DNA of 6,252 nt from an uncultured Collinsella sp. GTDB taxonomy: Bacteria; Actinomycetota; Coriobacteriia; Coriobacteriales; Coriobacteriaceae. Position 1 is the stretch's first letter, and each line of letters begins with the position of its first letter. The notes under the pieces were generated by a model. The model had not been told where the DNA came from and searched no databases. It saw only the letters and a program-made list of their open reading frames with translations. The DNA lies in NCBI GenBank assembly GCA_900549555.1, contig UROO01000103.1, positions 1 through 6,252 on the forward strand, written 5' to 3'. Shown piece by piece: positions 6,107 to 6,252 of the stretch. The position numbers and the translations under genes were made by a program.

Positions 6107-6252
6107 TGAGGCTCCTGGATGGACGGTTGGGAGTCTACCAGTCTAGCAGGAGCCGGCAGAGGCCGTCCCGCCGAACAAATACTCAAGATTTGGAATACCT
6201 TGATTATCAACTTTATCCGAACACCTCCCACATTCATCCGCACATGTGCGGA
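6107..6252 (-). promoter_or_regulatory. Upstream region of the nuclease gene
   Basis: These 146 bases should hold the promoter of the minus-strand nuclease gene. The part at about 6176-6216 is clearly more AT-rich than the surroundings. It contains the near-palindrome TTGATTATCAA (6200-6210), and TCAAG (6183-6187) facing CTTGA (6199-6203). GATAAT can be read on the minus strand as a possible -10 box but lacks a convincing -35 partner, so I do not assign a promoter. No gene is supported here. Confidence 0.4.
6237..6252. repeat. Perfect 16-bp palindrome at the window edge
   Basis: TCCGCACATGTGCGGA equals its reverse complement and ends exactly at the last base, so its true extent is unknown. 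It may be an operator, part of a longer hairpin such as a terminator of the next gene, or chance. It lies about 130 nt upstream of the nuclease start. Confidence 0.5.

Noticed and set aside
1..6252. tRNA or rRNA genes, CRISPR arrays, insertion sequences, toxin-antitoxin pairs or prophage genes.
   Set aside because: I looked on both strands and saw no cloverleaf, regularly spaced repeats, transposase motifs or phage-like proteins.

Overview
The window is GC-rich, densely coded bacterial DNA. The sequence features point to an actinobacterium of the class Coriobacteriia, and a Collinsella-like gut bacterium is my best guess. The reasons are the composition, an EF-G2-type elongation-factor paralogue with the motif GQGGVGKT, a secreted nuclease of the NRCHLIA...GENANRKNLLTGTRYLN type common in Gram-positive gut anaerobes, and the use of a TTG start. 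The taxonomic call is inference from remembered family patterns, not from a search.

Layout. Positions 1-184 are the upstream control region: a hairpin at 5-27, a plausible sigma-70-type promoter at 100-128, and a perfect 20-bp palindrome at 147-166 just before the ribosome binding site. Positions 185-2606 form a three-gene polar amino-acid ABC importer operon in the order lipoprotein-type substrate-binding protein, permease, ATPase. A 107-nt imperfect hairpin (1044-1150) lies between the first and second genes, the second and third genes overlap by 8 nt, and a GC-rich hairpin at 2642-2681 closes the operon. Positions 2682-2917 are noncoding and rich in short inverted repeats. They precede a complete EF-G-like translational GTPase gene (2918-4993) that has a strong Shine-Dalgarno sequence and ends in a textbook terminator (5027-5063). 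A convergent gene on the minus strand (5123-6106) encodes an exported DNA/RNA non-specific endonuclease. Its upstream region runs to the window edge and ends in a perfect 16-bp palindrome.

How the parts work together. The importer genes form one functional unit: the binding protein captures an amino acid outside the membrane and the permease-ATPase pair imports it. The palindrome is a candidate operator and its central 10 bp equal the centre of the E. coli trp operator. The intergenic hairpin may set unequal amounts of binding protein and membrane components. The EF-G-like gene and the nuclease gene appear to be independent transcription units that share a terminator able to work in both directions.

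I see no clear new multi-gene system, RNA gene, CRISPR array, insertion sequence or prophage. The observations most worth following are the EF-G paralogue with degenerate G3, G4 and G5 motifs but an intact translocation arm, the long hairpin inside the transporter operon, and the 20-bp palindrome.
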